From positions 62,001 through 126,000 of the forward strand of contig NZ_FUYF01000003.1 in NCBI RefSeq assembly GCF_900167555.1: a stretch of 64,000 nucleotides of DNA. Direction: 5' to 3'. Position 1 is the stretch's first letter. The number at the start of each line of letters is the position of its first letter. Shown here piece by piece: positions 25,234-32,166 of this stretch. The notes under the pieces were generated by a model, which worked only from the letters and a program-made list of their open reading frames with translations, did not search any database and was not told where the DNA came from. Both the position numbers and the translations under genes were made by a program. This DNA comes from Gemmiger formicilis. Lineage in GTDB: Bacteria > Bacillota > Clostridia > Oscillospirales > Ruminococcaceae.

Positions 25234-25272
25234 AAAAGCCCCCGGTGGTTACAAGCCGCCGGGGGTGCTTTA
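25234..25272 (-). terminator. Terminator of the long leftward operon
   Basis: On the minus strand, CACCCCCGGCGG and CCACCGGGGG arms around CTTGTAA, then CTTTTG. It lies 22 bases after the stop of the last gene (25295). Another stem (GCAACGCC / GGCGTTGC) is at about 25178-25216. Confidence 0.75.
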
Positions 25273-25294
25273 GTTTAATGACACGACACTCTCG

Positions 25295-25879
25295 TTATTC
25301 TTCGATGGTATCCGTCAACAGTTCCTTGCCGTCCAGAACGTCCATCATGTCAATGAATTTCTGGCAAAACTTGTCGTTTGCAAGGCAGGCGGCACTATAG
25401 CCGTTAACATCGCTAAGTGCTTTCTGTGCAAACATTTTCAGCGTATTCATGGCACGCAACGGGGCATCCACGTCAAGGATGCGGATATTAAAGCCTTTTT
25501 CTGCGGCATATTTGCGGATGGGTTTGCACATGGTCGGGTTTTTGCGATGCCTGTCGGCAATGTGCTGCAAGTCAGCTGCGCTCGTGATAAACACGGGGTT
25601 AAGCACTTTCAGGTCGGCTTCATCAACCTTGCTGCCGTCCGGCGCAATCCATGCAGAATAGGCCGCGTCAAAGTCTGCAACGATTTTGTCAGCCTTTTTG
25701 CGGAACTCGGCCTCTTTCGGGGCAGTTTCGAGAATGGCGGCAAGTTTGGCGTCAAATGTAGCCTTTGTAATGCTGCGGGCGTTGTACTCGGCTTCGAGTG
25801 CGGCACGGGCTTCCTTTTCGGCTGCAACGGCGGCGGCATATTCGCGGAAGTTGTCAATGTAAGATTTTGCGTAATTCAT
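25295..25879 (-). CDS. 194-residue hypothetical protein with coiled-coil N-terminus
   Basis: ATG at 25879 follows GAAAGTGAG. Residues about 10-75 form an Ala/Glu/Lys-rich helix (AAAVAAEKEARAALEAEYNAR, cut here) like a scaffold or coiled coil. The middle carries a mixed region (VFITSAADLQHIADRHRKNPT) and the end is acidic (DVLDGKELLTDTIEE). It is the last gene of the leftward operon after the TerS-like protein. No function is assigned; a capsid-interference or structural role is a guess from position only. Confidence 0.65.
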   Translation of the reverse strand: MNYAKSYIDNFREYAAAVAAEKEARAALEAEYNARSITKATFDAKLAAILETAPKEAEFRKKADKIVADFDAAYSAWIAPDGSKVDEADLKVLNPVFITSAADLQHIADRHRKNPTMCKPIRKYAAEKGFNIRILDVDAPLRAMNTLKMFAQKALSDVNGYSAACLANDKFCQKFIDMMDVLDGKELLTDTIEE

Positions 25880-25886
25880 AATTTTT

Positions 25887-26093
25887 TTACTCACTTTCTT
25901 CAATTCGCGGCACATCGTCAATGATCACTACGTCGTACCGCTGGTGTAATTCGTTCATCGTTACAATCGCGCCTTTCTGTGTGCCGGTTTTCAGCAGGTA
26001 GCCGCCGGGCACGGGTTCAACGATTGCAACAGGGTCTTGCGCTGTCAGGGAATCTTCAAGCGCTTTCAATCTGGCTGTGAAGTCACGTTTCAT
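25887..26093 (-). CDS. 68-residue hypothetical protein
   Basis: Its ATG overlaps the TGA of the TerS-like gene (ATGA at 26090-26093), a sign of coupled translation. The sequence starts basic (MKRDFTARLKALEDSL) and contains a compact-looking VEPVPGGYLLKTGTQKGAIV segment. It lies seven bases before the 194-residue gene. No known family was recognised. Confidence 0.65.
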   Translation of the reverse strand: MKRDFTARLKALEDSLTAQDPVAIVEPVPGGYLLKTGTQKGAIVTMNELHQRYDVVIIDDVPRIEESE

Positions 26094-26446
26094 TTTCTGC
26101 TCCTTTCTTCCAGCGCCCGCAAGCGCTGTTCAAAGTCGTTGGCTTCTACAAGCCGCAAACCATATTCCAGCACAGCGCGGGCCGCCGCAATATGCTGCTG
26201 CGGCTGCTGCTGGTCATCGTCTATAATGCCGCGCAGGCGGTCAATGGCGGGCGGCATAGCCGCTTTTGCATTGTCTGTGGCCGTTTCCAGCATTTCAGCG
26301 CAGCGCCGCTCGTACTCTGCAATAAAGGCGGGGTCTTGCCTGTAGCGGCGGATCGTGCTCTCATCCAGCCCTGCAGCGCGGGCAGCTGCTTTTACTGTAG
26401 GGCACGTTAGCAACGCTGCCAGGGCCTTTTGCTGTCTCTGTGTAAT
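26090..26446 (-). CDS. HTH protein resembling phage terminase small subunit
   Basis: About 118 residues if started at ATT (26446), or 107 from TTG (26413). The frame KITQRQQKALAALLTCPTVK, then AARAAGLDESTIRRYRQDPA, is the HTH typical of phage TerS-like N-termini (phBC6A51 type), and the conserved QKALAALL part lies before the TTG. AGGGGG stands eight bases before the ATT, and the sigma-factor stop is three bases before it, so ATT is the likelier start. A C-terminal helix (RLRALEERSRK) may oligomerise. In satellites TerS redirects packaging; no large subunit is present. Confidence 0.65.
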   Translation of the reverse strand: MTQRQQKALAALLTCPTVKAAARAAGLDESTIRRYRQDPAFIAEYERRCAEMLETATDNAKAAMPPAIDRLRGIIDDDQQQPQQHIAAARAVLEYGLRLVEANDFEQRLRALEERSRK

Positions 26447-26449
26447 CTT

Positions 26450-27316
26450 TCACACCCCCTCTCTTAAATGTTCATTTTTGAGCGTTTTTTCACGCTTTGC
26501 GGCAATTTTATTCAGTTCTATCGTTTCCAGCCGTTCAGTGACACGCTCCTGCACACTGCTGCCGGTCTCTCGCCATGTCAGGTAGCCGACTCCATGCCAG
26601 GCACGGTTTTCAAGTTCCCTGTCATGCCAGCGGCGTAGTTTCGGGTCGCTGCGCAGCTTTCGAAGTGCGCGGGTTTCTATAGTGCGCACTTGCGCCGGGG
26701 TTATGCCCATCTTTTCGCCAGTGGCCGCCATCGACAGCCCATCAAAGAACCTGTGCCGCATTACAGCGCTTTCTATGGTGCCGCAACGGTCTAAGGCATC
26801 AACAAGCACGGCACGGGTTTGGGCGCTGGATATGCGCTCCTCTGCTGCTGTAAACGCCTGTTCTGCTGCCGGGTCTGGCTGAACCTCGCCTAGCGTGGGG
26901 CCGTCTGCATTTTCGCTGTCGATGGGCAAGTCCAGGCTGAAACAATGGTTTAACGGGTCGGCGCTGGTCGTGTGGGTCTTGCCGTCCTCATCAACAAATT
27001 TTCGCCGGTGGCCGTTAGATAAGGCAAGCTGTATCTGCCGCTGCATGGCCTGGGCAAGCCATGTAGAGAACGCGCCAGCCGCCGGGTCGTAGGTCTGGGC
27101 GGCGTACTTGACGGCGAAAAAGCCTTCCTGTTCAAAGTCATCTGCCGTCACACCGTGCTGATCTGCAAGGTCTTTGTGATGGGGATACCATTTCCAGAAC
27201 ATTGAGCGGATAAGTCCCCTGTTTGTCTCCCGCAGCTGGCCCAGCGCGTAGCTATTGCCAGCGGCCGCCAGTGTTGCAAGGGCTGCGTATGTGGCCTGCT
27301 GTTCTGCTGCTGACAT
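26450..27316 (-). CDS. Sigma-70-type RNA polymerase sigma factor of the element
   Basis: A 288-residue protein. A region-2-like part (GNSYALGQLRETNRGLIRSMF, cut here, through ADDFEQEGFFAVKYAAQTYDPAAGAFSTWL) and a region-4 HTH (ESAVMRHRFFDGLSMAATGEKMGITPAQVRTIE, cut) with LRKLRSD are visible. ATG at 27316 follows GGAGGATAAA. Phage and ICE sigma factors of this kind switch on late genes. It could recognise promoters of the island or of a helper phage. It is placed between replication genes and the TerS-like gene. Confidence 0.82.
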   Translation of the reverse strand: MSAAEQQATYAALATLAAAGNSYALGQLRETNRGLIRSMFWKWYPHHKDLADQHGVTADDFEQEGFFAVKYAAQTYDPAAGAFSTWLAQAMQRQIQLALSNGHRRKFVDEDGKTHTTSADPLNHCFSLDLPIDSENADGPTLGEVQPDPAAEQAFTAAEERISSAQTRAVLVDALDRCGTIESAVMRHRFFDGLSMAATGEKMGITPAQVRTIETRALRKLRSDPKLRRWHDRELENRAWHGVGYLTWRETGSSVQERVTERLETIELNKIAAKREKTLKNEHLREGV

Positions 27317-27375
27317 TTTATCCTCCACCACTTAATGAACACGCCCGGTGAGGTCTAGATAGCACAACCGTCATT

Positions 27376-27957
27376 TTAATACCAGCCGTCATATCCGCGC
27401 TTTGGGCGGAGTAAAGGTTTCTGTCTTTCGGCTGCAAGCTGCTTTTCTACTTCTTCGTTGACTGGAAGTAACACCGGATTTAGTGGCGCCGTCTTCGTCC
27501 ATTTCTCGTAGAATCTCTCAAACTCACTACGCTTGTACATGCGCCCCTCATCGCTCATATTGTTAAGTGCAAGCGCTGCATGATAGCTTCCCAGCCAATC
27601 CCGTGCCACATCGGGAAGATTCGAAAACATTGCAGGATAGTCAAGCGGCGGTTCTCCGCAATAATGAACCCGTGAGATCATCCACAAAATTTTCTTCCAG
27701 GCATCAGCAACAGGGACCGCATACTCTGCTTGGATGCTGCGCAGCTGGTCGCATAAATCGGCCAACGTCACGGGAAACTTGCAGACGGTAAAAGCCTTGC
27801 GCATAGCTTTCTGCCCAGCATAAGCTGGTACGTTAGCAAGTTCTGCTGCCCAAATCGTAATTTGAGTAGCAGCGTTCTCCTCACTTAACGGCTTGGCGCA
27901 GTTAGCGTACATTGCCACATTCCATCTCATCAAAGCTGTAACTTCATCAACGGTCAT
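27376..27957 (-). CDS. Phage-type replication accessory protein (helicase-loader position)
   Basis: A 193-residue protein starting MTVDEVTALMRWNVAMYANC, with a helical middle (QKAMRKAFTVCKFPVTLADL) and a Pro/Lys/Arg-rich tail ending KRGYDGWY. It overlaps the end of the initiator gene by four bases (ATGA), and the initiator plus this partner is the common initiator/loader order in Firmicutes phages. There is no Walker A motif, so it is not a DnaC-type ATPase; a replicative-loader adaptor is the best inference. Confidence 0.6.
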   Translation of the reverse strand: MTVDEVTALMRWNVAMYANCAKPLSEENAATQITIWAAELANVPAYAGQKAMRKAFTVCKFPVTLADLCDQLRSIQAEYAVPVADAWKKILWMISRVHYCGEPPLDYPAMFSNLPDVARDWLGSYHAALALNNMSDEGRMYKRSEFERFYEKWTKTAPLNPVLLPVNEEVEKQLAAERQKPLLRPKRGYDGWY

Positions 27958-28676
27958 TTCCCTACCTCCAAAAGTGAAAAGTCTCCTGCTTTGAGCCTAT
28001 CCGCTACGCGGCTCAATGTATCAGACGGCGATTCTTGCGTTGTGTTCCTTGTCTGTGGGCGGTTATACTGCCCAGAACGGCGTATCCAGTTGCGGGCAGC
28101 TGCTTGCCAGTCCTTCATACTGGCTCTACCGCCAATCTTCCAGCCGTTGGCGGCAAAGTAGTCAATAAAAGACTGGGCTTCCACCGCTGACGAACCTTGT
28201 TCGCAAAAATAAGCAATAGCATCATCCTCAGACGGTGGTGTGAAGCGTGGGCGGGGCGGCTTGTCCGCCTTACGTTCTCTCTTTACACTAACCTTATCTA
28301 TACTATCCTTACCTATACTAACCTGTGGAACCCGCTGGTATGTACTTTGGTTTACCGCCGGTATACCAAGCTGTGCCTTTTCTTTTTGAAACTGCGTCGG
28401 GGTGTATCGGTTTGGGCGAAGTAGGTTGTTTTTCTTCCAGTCCACGATGACCAGTACACCACTTTCAAACGGTCTTACGAATCCCTTTGCCGCTAGCAGA
28501 TTGAGGTCGTCGGCGCTGCATCCACACATCGCGGTGGTACGCTTTGGAGATGCTACAAAGCCGTCATCATCGGCCCGCATACCTAAGTGGAAGTAAAGAG
28601 CCTGTGTGCTACTCGGCATATCAAGAAATCTGTCTGTATCGACCACGTCAAGGCTGAACATTCTACGGCGTGCCAT
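27954..28676 (-). CDS. DnaD-like phage replisome organiser / replication initiator
   Basis: A 240-residue protein. The N-terminal winged-helix part (MARRRMFSLDVVDTDRFLDM, LYFHLGMRADDDGFVASPKR) is typical of phage replisome organisers. The middle holds a short repetitive stretch (SIGKDSIDKVSVKRERK) encoded by three 15-bp repeats, and the C-terminal domain ends in a helical W-x-AA-x-NWIRR motif. Its ATG overlaps the preceding stop (TAATG). Such proteins bind origin repeats inside their own gene and recruit the host helicase. Confidence 0.82.
   Translation of the reverse strand: MARRRMFSLDVVDTDRFLDMPSSTQALYFHLGMRADDDGFVASPKRTTAMCGCSADDLNLLAAKGFVRPFESGVLVIVDWKKNNLLRPNRYTPTQFQKEKAQLGIPAVNQSTYQRVPQVSIGKDSIDKVSVKRERKADKPPRPRFTPPSEDDAIAYFCEQGSSAVEAQSFIDYFAANGWKIGGRASMKDWQAAARNWIRRSGQYNRPQTRNTTQESPSDTLSRVADRLKAGDFSLLEVGK
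28279..28323 (-). repeat. Three tandem 15-bp iterons, probable replication origin
   Basis: On the minus strand: GGTTAGTATAGGTAA, GGATAGTATAGATAA, GGTTAGTGTAAAGAG, head to tail without gaps. They lie inside the initiator gene, as in lambda-type origins and many phage or satellite replicons. Confidence 0.75.
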
Positions 28677-29005
28677 TATAGCGTTTCCTCACTTTCAAAA
28701 TCCAGCTGGCCTAATGGGATGCCCAGCTTGCGGGCAACAGGTGCGATTGCCTTTAGTCCATGCTTGCACCGGGCGGCTTGGACGTGATAGAAAGCAGACA
28801 TTTCCTTTTGTGCAATCTCCGGGTCATCGCTTGGCAAGAAATATCCGCCGTAGCCGCCGGGAGCGTAGAGGATAATCTCGCCAGCATCACGGGCTCGCAT
28901 AATCTGGCTGCGCAGACCTCGCGGGGTAGTTTCTAACTTGGCGGCCAGTTCATCAGCGCGGGTTGCGTTTTCACGGCCATGCTTTAAAATTTCAGTGATA
29001 ATCAT
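28676..29005 (-). CDS. Helix-turn-helix protein of the element
   Basis: A 109-residue protein. The N-terminus (ILKHGRENATRADELAAKLE, LRSQIMRARDAGEIILYAPG) has a winged-HTH look similar to helper proteins encoded beside phage replisome organisers. The segment GGYGGYFLPSDDPEIAQKEM forms the wing. It overlaps the start of the initiator gene by one base. A role in replication control is inferred from position; it is not a member of a family I can name. Confidence 0.65.
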   Translation of the reverse strand: MIITEILKHGRENATRADELAAKLETTPRGLRSQIMRARDAGEIILYAPGGYGGYFLPSDDPEIAQKEMSAFYHVQAARCKHGLKAIAPVARKLGIPLGQLDFESEETL

Positions 29006-29119
29006 ACTTGAAAAACTCCCTTCGGTTTGATAAAATGGGAGCAGAAGATAGAATTGTATTTTTTCTCTGCCTCTTTGGCCGTCTGGCGTGCTGTAACACG
29101 CTGGGTGGCTTTTTTGTTT

Positions 29120-29335
29120 TCATAAGCCAACCCGGCGGATACCGGGCTGCTGTGGCTCTGTGTCTCCCTGCATCCAAGCTGCAAGGCTCGACAGGTTCAC
29201 AAGTATCTTGCGCCCACACTTGACGCTGCGCACCTGACCGATCTTGCAAAGCTGTCGGATGCGGTAGGCAGGGATGCCAGATTCAGCGGCAGCTTGCGAG
29301 ATGGTTGCCATACGGGGAAATTCAATTTTTGACAT
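29120..29335 (-). CDS. Excisionase-like small DNA-binding protein
   Basis: A 71-residue protein with the MerR/excisionase-type helix-turn-helix: RMATISQAAAESGIPAYRIR, then QLCKIGQVRSVKCGRKILVN. This layout is the standard HTH_17 excisionase domain, where the second part sets the wing. GAGGGGCAGAACC precedes its ATG. It overlaps the preceding small HTH gene by 14 bases. Together with the integrase it probably drives excision. Confidence 0.8.
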   Translation of the reverse strand: MSKIEFPRMATISQAAAESGIPAYRIRQLCKIGQVRSVKCGRKILVNLSSLAAWMQGDTEPQQPGIRRVGL

Positions 29336-29528
29336 GGTTCTGCCCCTCTCTTTGAGCTTTCATGGCTGCAATAACCTCGTACAAATGGCGTTTTTCGCTT
29401 GGCGGAAGTTCTGTACGCAACTTGCGGCTTAAGTTTCCGTCATTGATTCCGAGTGCAGCAGCAAGCTCCCACAGCCTGAACCCGTTTGTTGCGACAGCGT
29501 TCCGAATATCGGCGTTAGCCCGGTTCAT
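29322..29528 (-). CDS. Small Cro/repressor-like HTH protein
   Basis: A 68-residue protein: MNRANADIRNAVATNGFRLW, ELAAALGINDGNLSRKLRTE, then LPPSEKRHLYEVIAAM. This is the compact HTH common in phage and island early regulators. AAGGTGATTTT stands before the ATG. It is the first gene of the leftward operon and faces the DUF6076-like gene across a region with inverted repeats, so it is a good candidate for the lysogeny or early switch. Confidence 0.75.
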   Translation of the reverse strand: MNRANADIRNAVATNGFRLWELAAALGINDGNLSRKLRTELPPSEKRHLYEVIAAMKAQREGQNHVKN

Positions 29529-29633
29529 AAAATCACCTTCCCATAAAGATATAACATGCGGTGCATCGTTTGTTATGTCTTTATTTTACATCAGAATGTT
29601 GTTGTTGACAGCATGAAAATGTTGGTGTAAAAT
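29529..29633. promoter_or_regulatory. Divergent control region with operators and a strong rightward promoter
   Basis: Rightward promoter TTGACA (29605-29610), 17 bases, TAAAAT (29628-29633). Inverted repeats: ATAACA/TGTTAT at 29551-29556 and 29571-29576; TTTACATCA at about 29585-29593 and TGGTGTAAA at about 29623-29631 around the promoter. A weaker leftward promoter (CTGTCA, 17 bases, TAAAAT with TG before it) overlaps on the other strand. Confidence 0.65.
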
Positions 29634-29680
29634 ATAATTGAAAGGAAACATTTTTATAAGAAAGTGAGGTCATAGCTCGG

Positions 29681-30490
29681 GTGAATATTTGTATCACAGA
29701 ACAAACTACCACTATCAGGAATGACAATGCACAATGCCAGTGGACAATAAAGACCGAAAACTGCTTTGGTCTTATATACAATTCTTTGGAAAGACATTTA
29801 CCCAATTTTAATGAGGATGCCATAGTTACAAACTGTATCAACTATATGCGTAACGCAATGACTGGCAAAGATATTCATCCTGCAACATCTTACAAATTGC
29901 TTGGACGTGTTGAAAGAGGGCATACATTGCTTTTCTTCCATGAATACTTTGACGGTAAGGAATCTGTTGTGTTTTCATTGCAAGATGTTGACAAAATTCG
30001 CATAGCAAGCCGCATGAAGTCAAACTATCTGCCTGTCAGCATCAATGAAACAACAAGCATGGAATTTGACGATTTGACAAACGTTACACAAGTAATGGTA
30101 GCATTGCTTTATTACTATGCCTACTATGGGCTTAAGCTTGTGAAATGCCGTCATTGTGGATGCTGGTTTGCTACAAAGAGCCTAAAGAATCAGTATTGCA
30201 AACGGATTAGCCCGTGTTGTGGTGGGATTTTGAAGGGCGAAAATAAAAGTTGCGAACAAGCGGTGCGGCAAATCATGCAGAACTGTACACGACTTAGAGG
30301 CGCCATCCGGACAAAAGCAAGCCGTACAGTTTCTGCACAGCTACACAACAGTACATTCCTACCAGAGTTTGAAAAGGAAAACACGGAATTAGAATGTGCC
30401 GCAAGAGAAAGACCGACCGTTGATAATCTAACTCTATATTACAATTTTTTAAAAAGAATAAATAAAGAGAAAAAGTGGTTAGGAGGTTAA
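29681..30490 (+). CDS. DUF6076-like zinc-finger protein
   Basis: A 269-residue protein with GTG start (29681); the AGTGAGG upstream is somewhat far, so the start is uncertain. The central region has a zinc-ribbon-like cluster KCRHCGCWFATKSLKNQYCK followed by CC and C residues (positions about 155-195). The N-terminal half is AT-rich and of unknown fold (HTLLFFHEYFDGKESVVFSL). Such proteins are frequently encoded beside integrases in Clostridia islands. It lies four bases before the integrase gene, so it is co-transcribed with it. No biochemical role is known to me. Confidence 0.65.
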   Translation: MNICITEQTTTIRNDNAQCQWTIKTENCFGLIYNSLERHLPNFNEDAIVTNCINYMRNAMTGKDIHPATSYKLLGRVERGHTLLFFHEYFDGKESVVFSLQDVDKIRIASRMKSNYLPVSINETTSMEFDDLTNVTQVMVALLYYYAYYGLKLVKCRHCGCWFATKSLKNQYCKRISPCCGGILKGENKSCEQAVRQIMQNCTRLRGAIRTKASRTVSAQLHNSTFLPEFEKENTELECAARERPTVDNLTLYYNFLKRINKEKKWLGG

Positions 30491-30494
30491 GACT

Positions 30495-31922
30495 ATGGCG
30501 AACGTAACGAGGAGAGCGAATAAAGACGGAACAACGTCATACCGCGTCAAGGTATCCGCCGGGCTGGGCGCAGATGGTCGGTATGTGTACCGCTCCGCCA
30601 CGTTCACGCCTCCGACAAAGCTGACAGCACGGCAGACGGAAAAGGCAGTGCAGGAATTTGCGCGGGACTTTGAGCAAAGAGTTCAAAGGGGTTTGTTTGC
30701 TGAAACGGATTTGACCGTTGACGGCCTTGCCCAAAAGTGGCTGACAGAATTTTGCGAACCGAATTTGAAACCGCACACGACCGAAGATTACAAAAAGCTG
30801 CTGCCTCGTGTTTCCGCTGCAATCGGGCACATTAAGCTGTCAAAGTTGCAACCCGGCCATATTCAAGAATTTTACAAACAGCTTGCGCAGCCGGGCATTC
30901 GTGAAGATGGAAAATACAAGGCGAAAGCGGCCTTTATTGAAGCGTTCCCCAAAGGAACGCGCATTGAATTACAAAAAGCTGCTGGGCTATCGCAAGGCAC
31001 AATGGCCGCTATTATGCAAGGGCGCACCGTTTCCAAACAGTCAGCCGAAAAGATAGCCGCTGCCGCTGGATGGGCATTTACAAAGGCTTTCAGTTGTACA
31101 AGCACCGATACACTAAGCGCAAGCAGTCAGCGGCATTATCATCTGATGTTGTCAAGTATGTTCAGTACTGCCGTGCGGTGGCAGTTGATGGATGCAAACC
31201 CGTGTGAACGTGTCACGCCTCCAAAGCTGGTTGAACAAGACGTTGAATTTCTGGATGAAACCGGTATTGCGGACTTGCTTGCGGCGCTCCCTGATGCCCC
31301 TGTGCAGCTGTCAGTTATTACGCAGCTTGCTTTGTTTACGGGTGCCCGGCGGGGCGAAATTTGCGGTTTGCGCTGGTCTGACATTGATTTAGATGCCGGA
31401 GTTATGGCAATCAATAGAAATCTGTCTTATATTGCCCACAAGGGAACAATTTTTGATTATCCCAAAACGAAAAAAAGCCGCCGCTGCATTAAGCTAAGCG
31501 ACGACTGTATAGCACTACTGAAAGATTATAAGCAGTGGCAGATGCGGGAGCGACTGAAAGTGGGGACGTTCTGGCAACGGACTATTACCATTGAGGGCGG
31601 CAAACTCGTGAAAAATGATTTGCTGTTCACAAAGCCGGATGGCAAGCCGATTGACCCGAACGTTGTTTCAAGCTGGTTTCCCGTATTCTTAAGAGAACAC
31701 GGCCTCCCGCCGTGCCGCTTCCATAGTCTGCGCCACTCAAACGCGGCCTTGCTGATTGCTGCCCACGTTCCGGCAACTACGGTTGCGGGGCGCTTGGGTC
31801 ACGCACAAGTCTCGACAACGACAAACATTTATGCAGCTATGATTCGGTCGTCAGATGCAGCAGCGGCCGACGCTCTGGGCAACATCTTTGACAGAATCAA
31901 ACAGCGGCAAGAAATCGGCTGA
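30495..31922 (+). CDS. int: Tyrosine integrase with inserted HTH domain
   Basis: A 475-residue site-specific recombinase, longer than the usual 370-400. An N-terminal arm-binding domain (residues 1-65) and SAM-like core-binding domain (about 70-130 and 205-250) are interrupted by an XRE-like helix-turn-helix (about 155-198: RIELQKAAGLSQGTMAAIMQ, SAEKIAAAAG). The catalytic domain has Arg in FTGARRGEICGLRWSD, HSLRHSNAALL, LGHAQVSTTT and the nucleophile Tyr near 447 (NIYAAM). It ends 122 bases before attR, next to the tRNA-Thr target. Confidence 0.95.
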   Translation: MANVTRRANKDGTTSYRVKVSAGLGADGRYVYRSATFTPPTKLTARQTEKAVQEFARDFEQRVQRGLFAETDLTVDGLAQKWLTEFCEPNLKPHTTEDYKKLLPRVSAAIGHIKLSKLQPGHIQEFYKQLAQPGIREDGKYKAKAAFIEAFPKGTRIELQKAAGLSQGTMAAIMQGRTVSKQSAEKIAAAAGWAFTKAFSCTSTDTLSASSQRHYHLMLSSMFSTAVRWQLMDANPCERVTPPKLVEQDVEFLDETGIADLLAALPDAPVQLSVITQLALFTGARRGEICGLRWSDIDLDAGVMAINRNLSYIAHKGTIFDYPKTKKSRRCIKLSDDCIALLKDYKQWQMRERLKVGTFWQRTITIEGGKLVKNDLLFTKPDGKPIDPNVVSSWFPVFLREHGLPPCRFHSLRHSNAALLIAAHVPATTVAGRLGHAQVSTTTNIYAAMIRSSDAAAADALGNIFDRIKQRQEIG

Positions 31923-31942
31923 AAACTGGGTTTTGAAAAGAT

Positions 31943-31964
31943 TTATGCCCAAATTATGACCATT
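31943..31964. repeat. Terminal 22-bp direct repeat, right copy
   Basis: Identical to 22245-22266, in the same orientation, between the integrase stop and attR. It is a candidate arm-type recombinase site. Confidence 0.7.
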
Positions 31965-31988
31965 CGCGTCAAAATCAGCTTGAATATA

Positions 31989-32044
31989 GACAAAAAGAAA
32001 TCCCCGACGCACCGTGTTTACTACGATGTATCGGGGATTTTTTC
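31989..32044. terminator. Element-borne bidirectional terminator beside tRNA-Thr
   Basis: ATCCCCGA and TCGGGGAT arms with flanking A-run (AAAAAGAAA) and T-run (TTTTTTCTT), enclosing about 23 bases. It can end the integrase transcript on the plus strand and replaces the displaced tRNA terminator on the minus strand. Confidence 0.75.
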
Positions 32045-32091
32045 TTGGAGCTAGTAACAGGAATCGAACCTGCAACCTGCTGATTACAAAT
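32045..32091. repeat. attR: 47-bp repeat inside tRNA-Thr
   Basis: The same 47 bases as 22093-22139. Here they are part of the intact tRNA-Thr gene, so integration has restored the tRNA. Confidence 0.95.
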
Positions 32092-32121
32092 CAGCTGCAC
32101 TGCCAATTGTGCTATACTAGC
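32046..32121 (-). tRNA. tRNA-Thr (anticodon UGU)
   Basis: The minus-strand sequence folds as a full cloverleaf: acceptor GCTAGTA/TACTAGC, D arm GCAC...GTGC, anticodon stem GCTGA/TCAGC with loop TTTGTAA (anticodon TGT), T arm ACAGG/CCTGT region with TTCGATT, discriminator T and encoded CCA. It reads ACA codons. It is the integration target of the element. Confidence 0.96.
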
Positions 32122-32133
32122 GGGAACTCTAAT

Positions 32134-32163
32134 ATAATATCACAATCGGCAGGGGTTTGTCAA
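32134..32163 (-). promoter_or_regulatory. tRNA-Thr promoter
   Basis: On the minus strand TTGACA (32158-32163), 18 bases, TATTAT (32134-32139), about 13 bases before the tRNA. It overlaps the gap after asnA. Confidence 0.8.
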
Positions 32164-32166
32164 GGG

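Larger units (their letters stand above)
22093..32091. mobile_element. About 10-kb integrative element in tRNA-Thr, phage-satellite (PICI)-like
   Basis: Bounded by 47-bp direct repeats of the tRNA-Thr 3' end, with the integrase beside the intact tRNA. Contents from the right: integrase and DUF6076-like gene (plus); then a leftward run of a Cro-like regulator, excisionase-like protein, HTH protein, two replication proteins, sigma factor, TerS-like HTH protein and two unknowns; a rightward RHH/antitoxin/RelE cassette; and leftward tiny genes. It is visibly AT-richer than its surroundings in several parts. No portal, capsid, tail, lysis, large terminase, relaxase or conjugation gene is present, so it must depend on a helper for spread. 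A remnant prophage is the alternative. Confidence 0.85.

Noticed and set aside
24904-25294. Functional gene between the toxin cassette and the leftward operon
   Set aside because: Frames on both strands lack starts with ribosome sites; only a tail-like remnant and hairpins remain.
26450-27316. Host housekeeping sigma factor
   Set aside because: It is short, lies among phage-type replication genes inside the att sites, and lacks the regions 1.2 and 3 expected of RpoD.
29002-29249. Minus-strand short ORFs between the excisionase-like and HTH genes
   Set aside because: They overlap the excisionase-like gene or have basic, low-complexity products and poor starts; read as spacer sequence.
22093-32091. 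Integrative conjugative element
   Set aside because: No relaxase, coupling protein or T4SS component is encoded between the att repeats.
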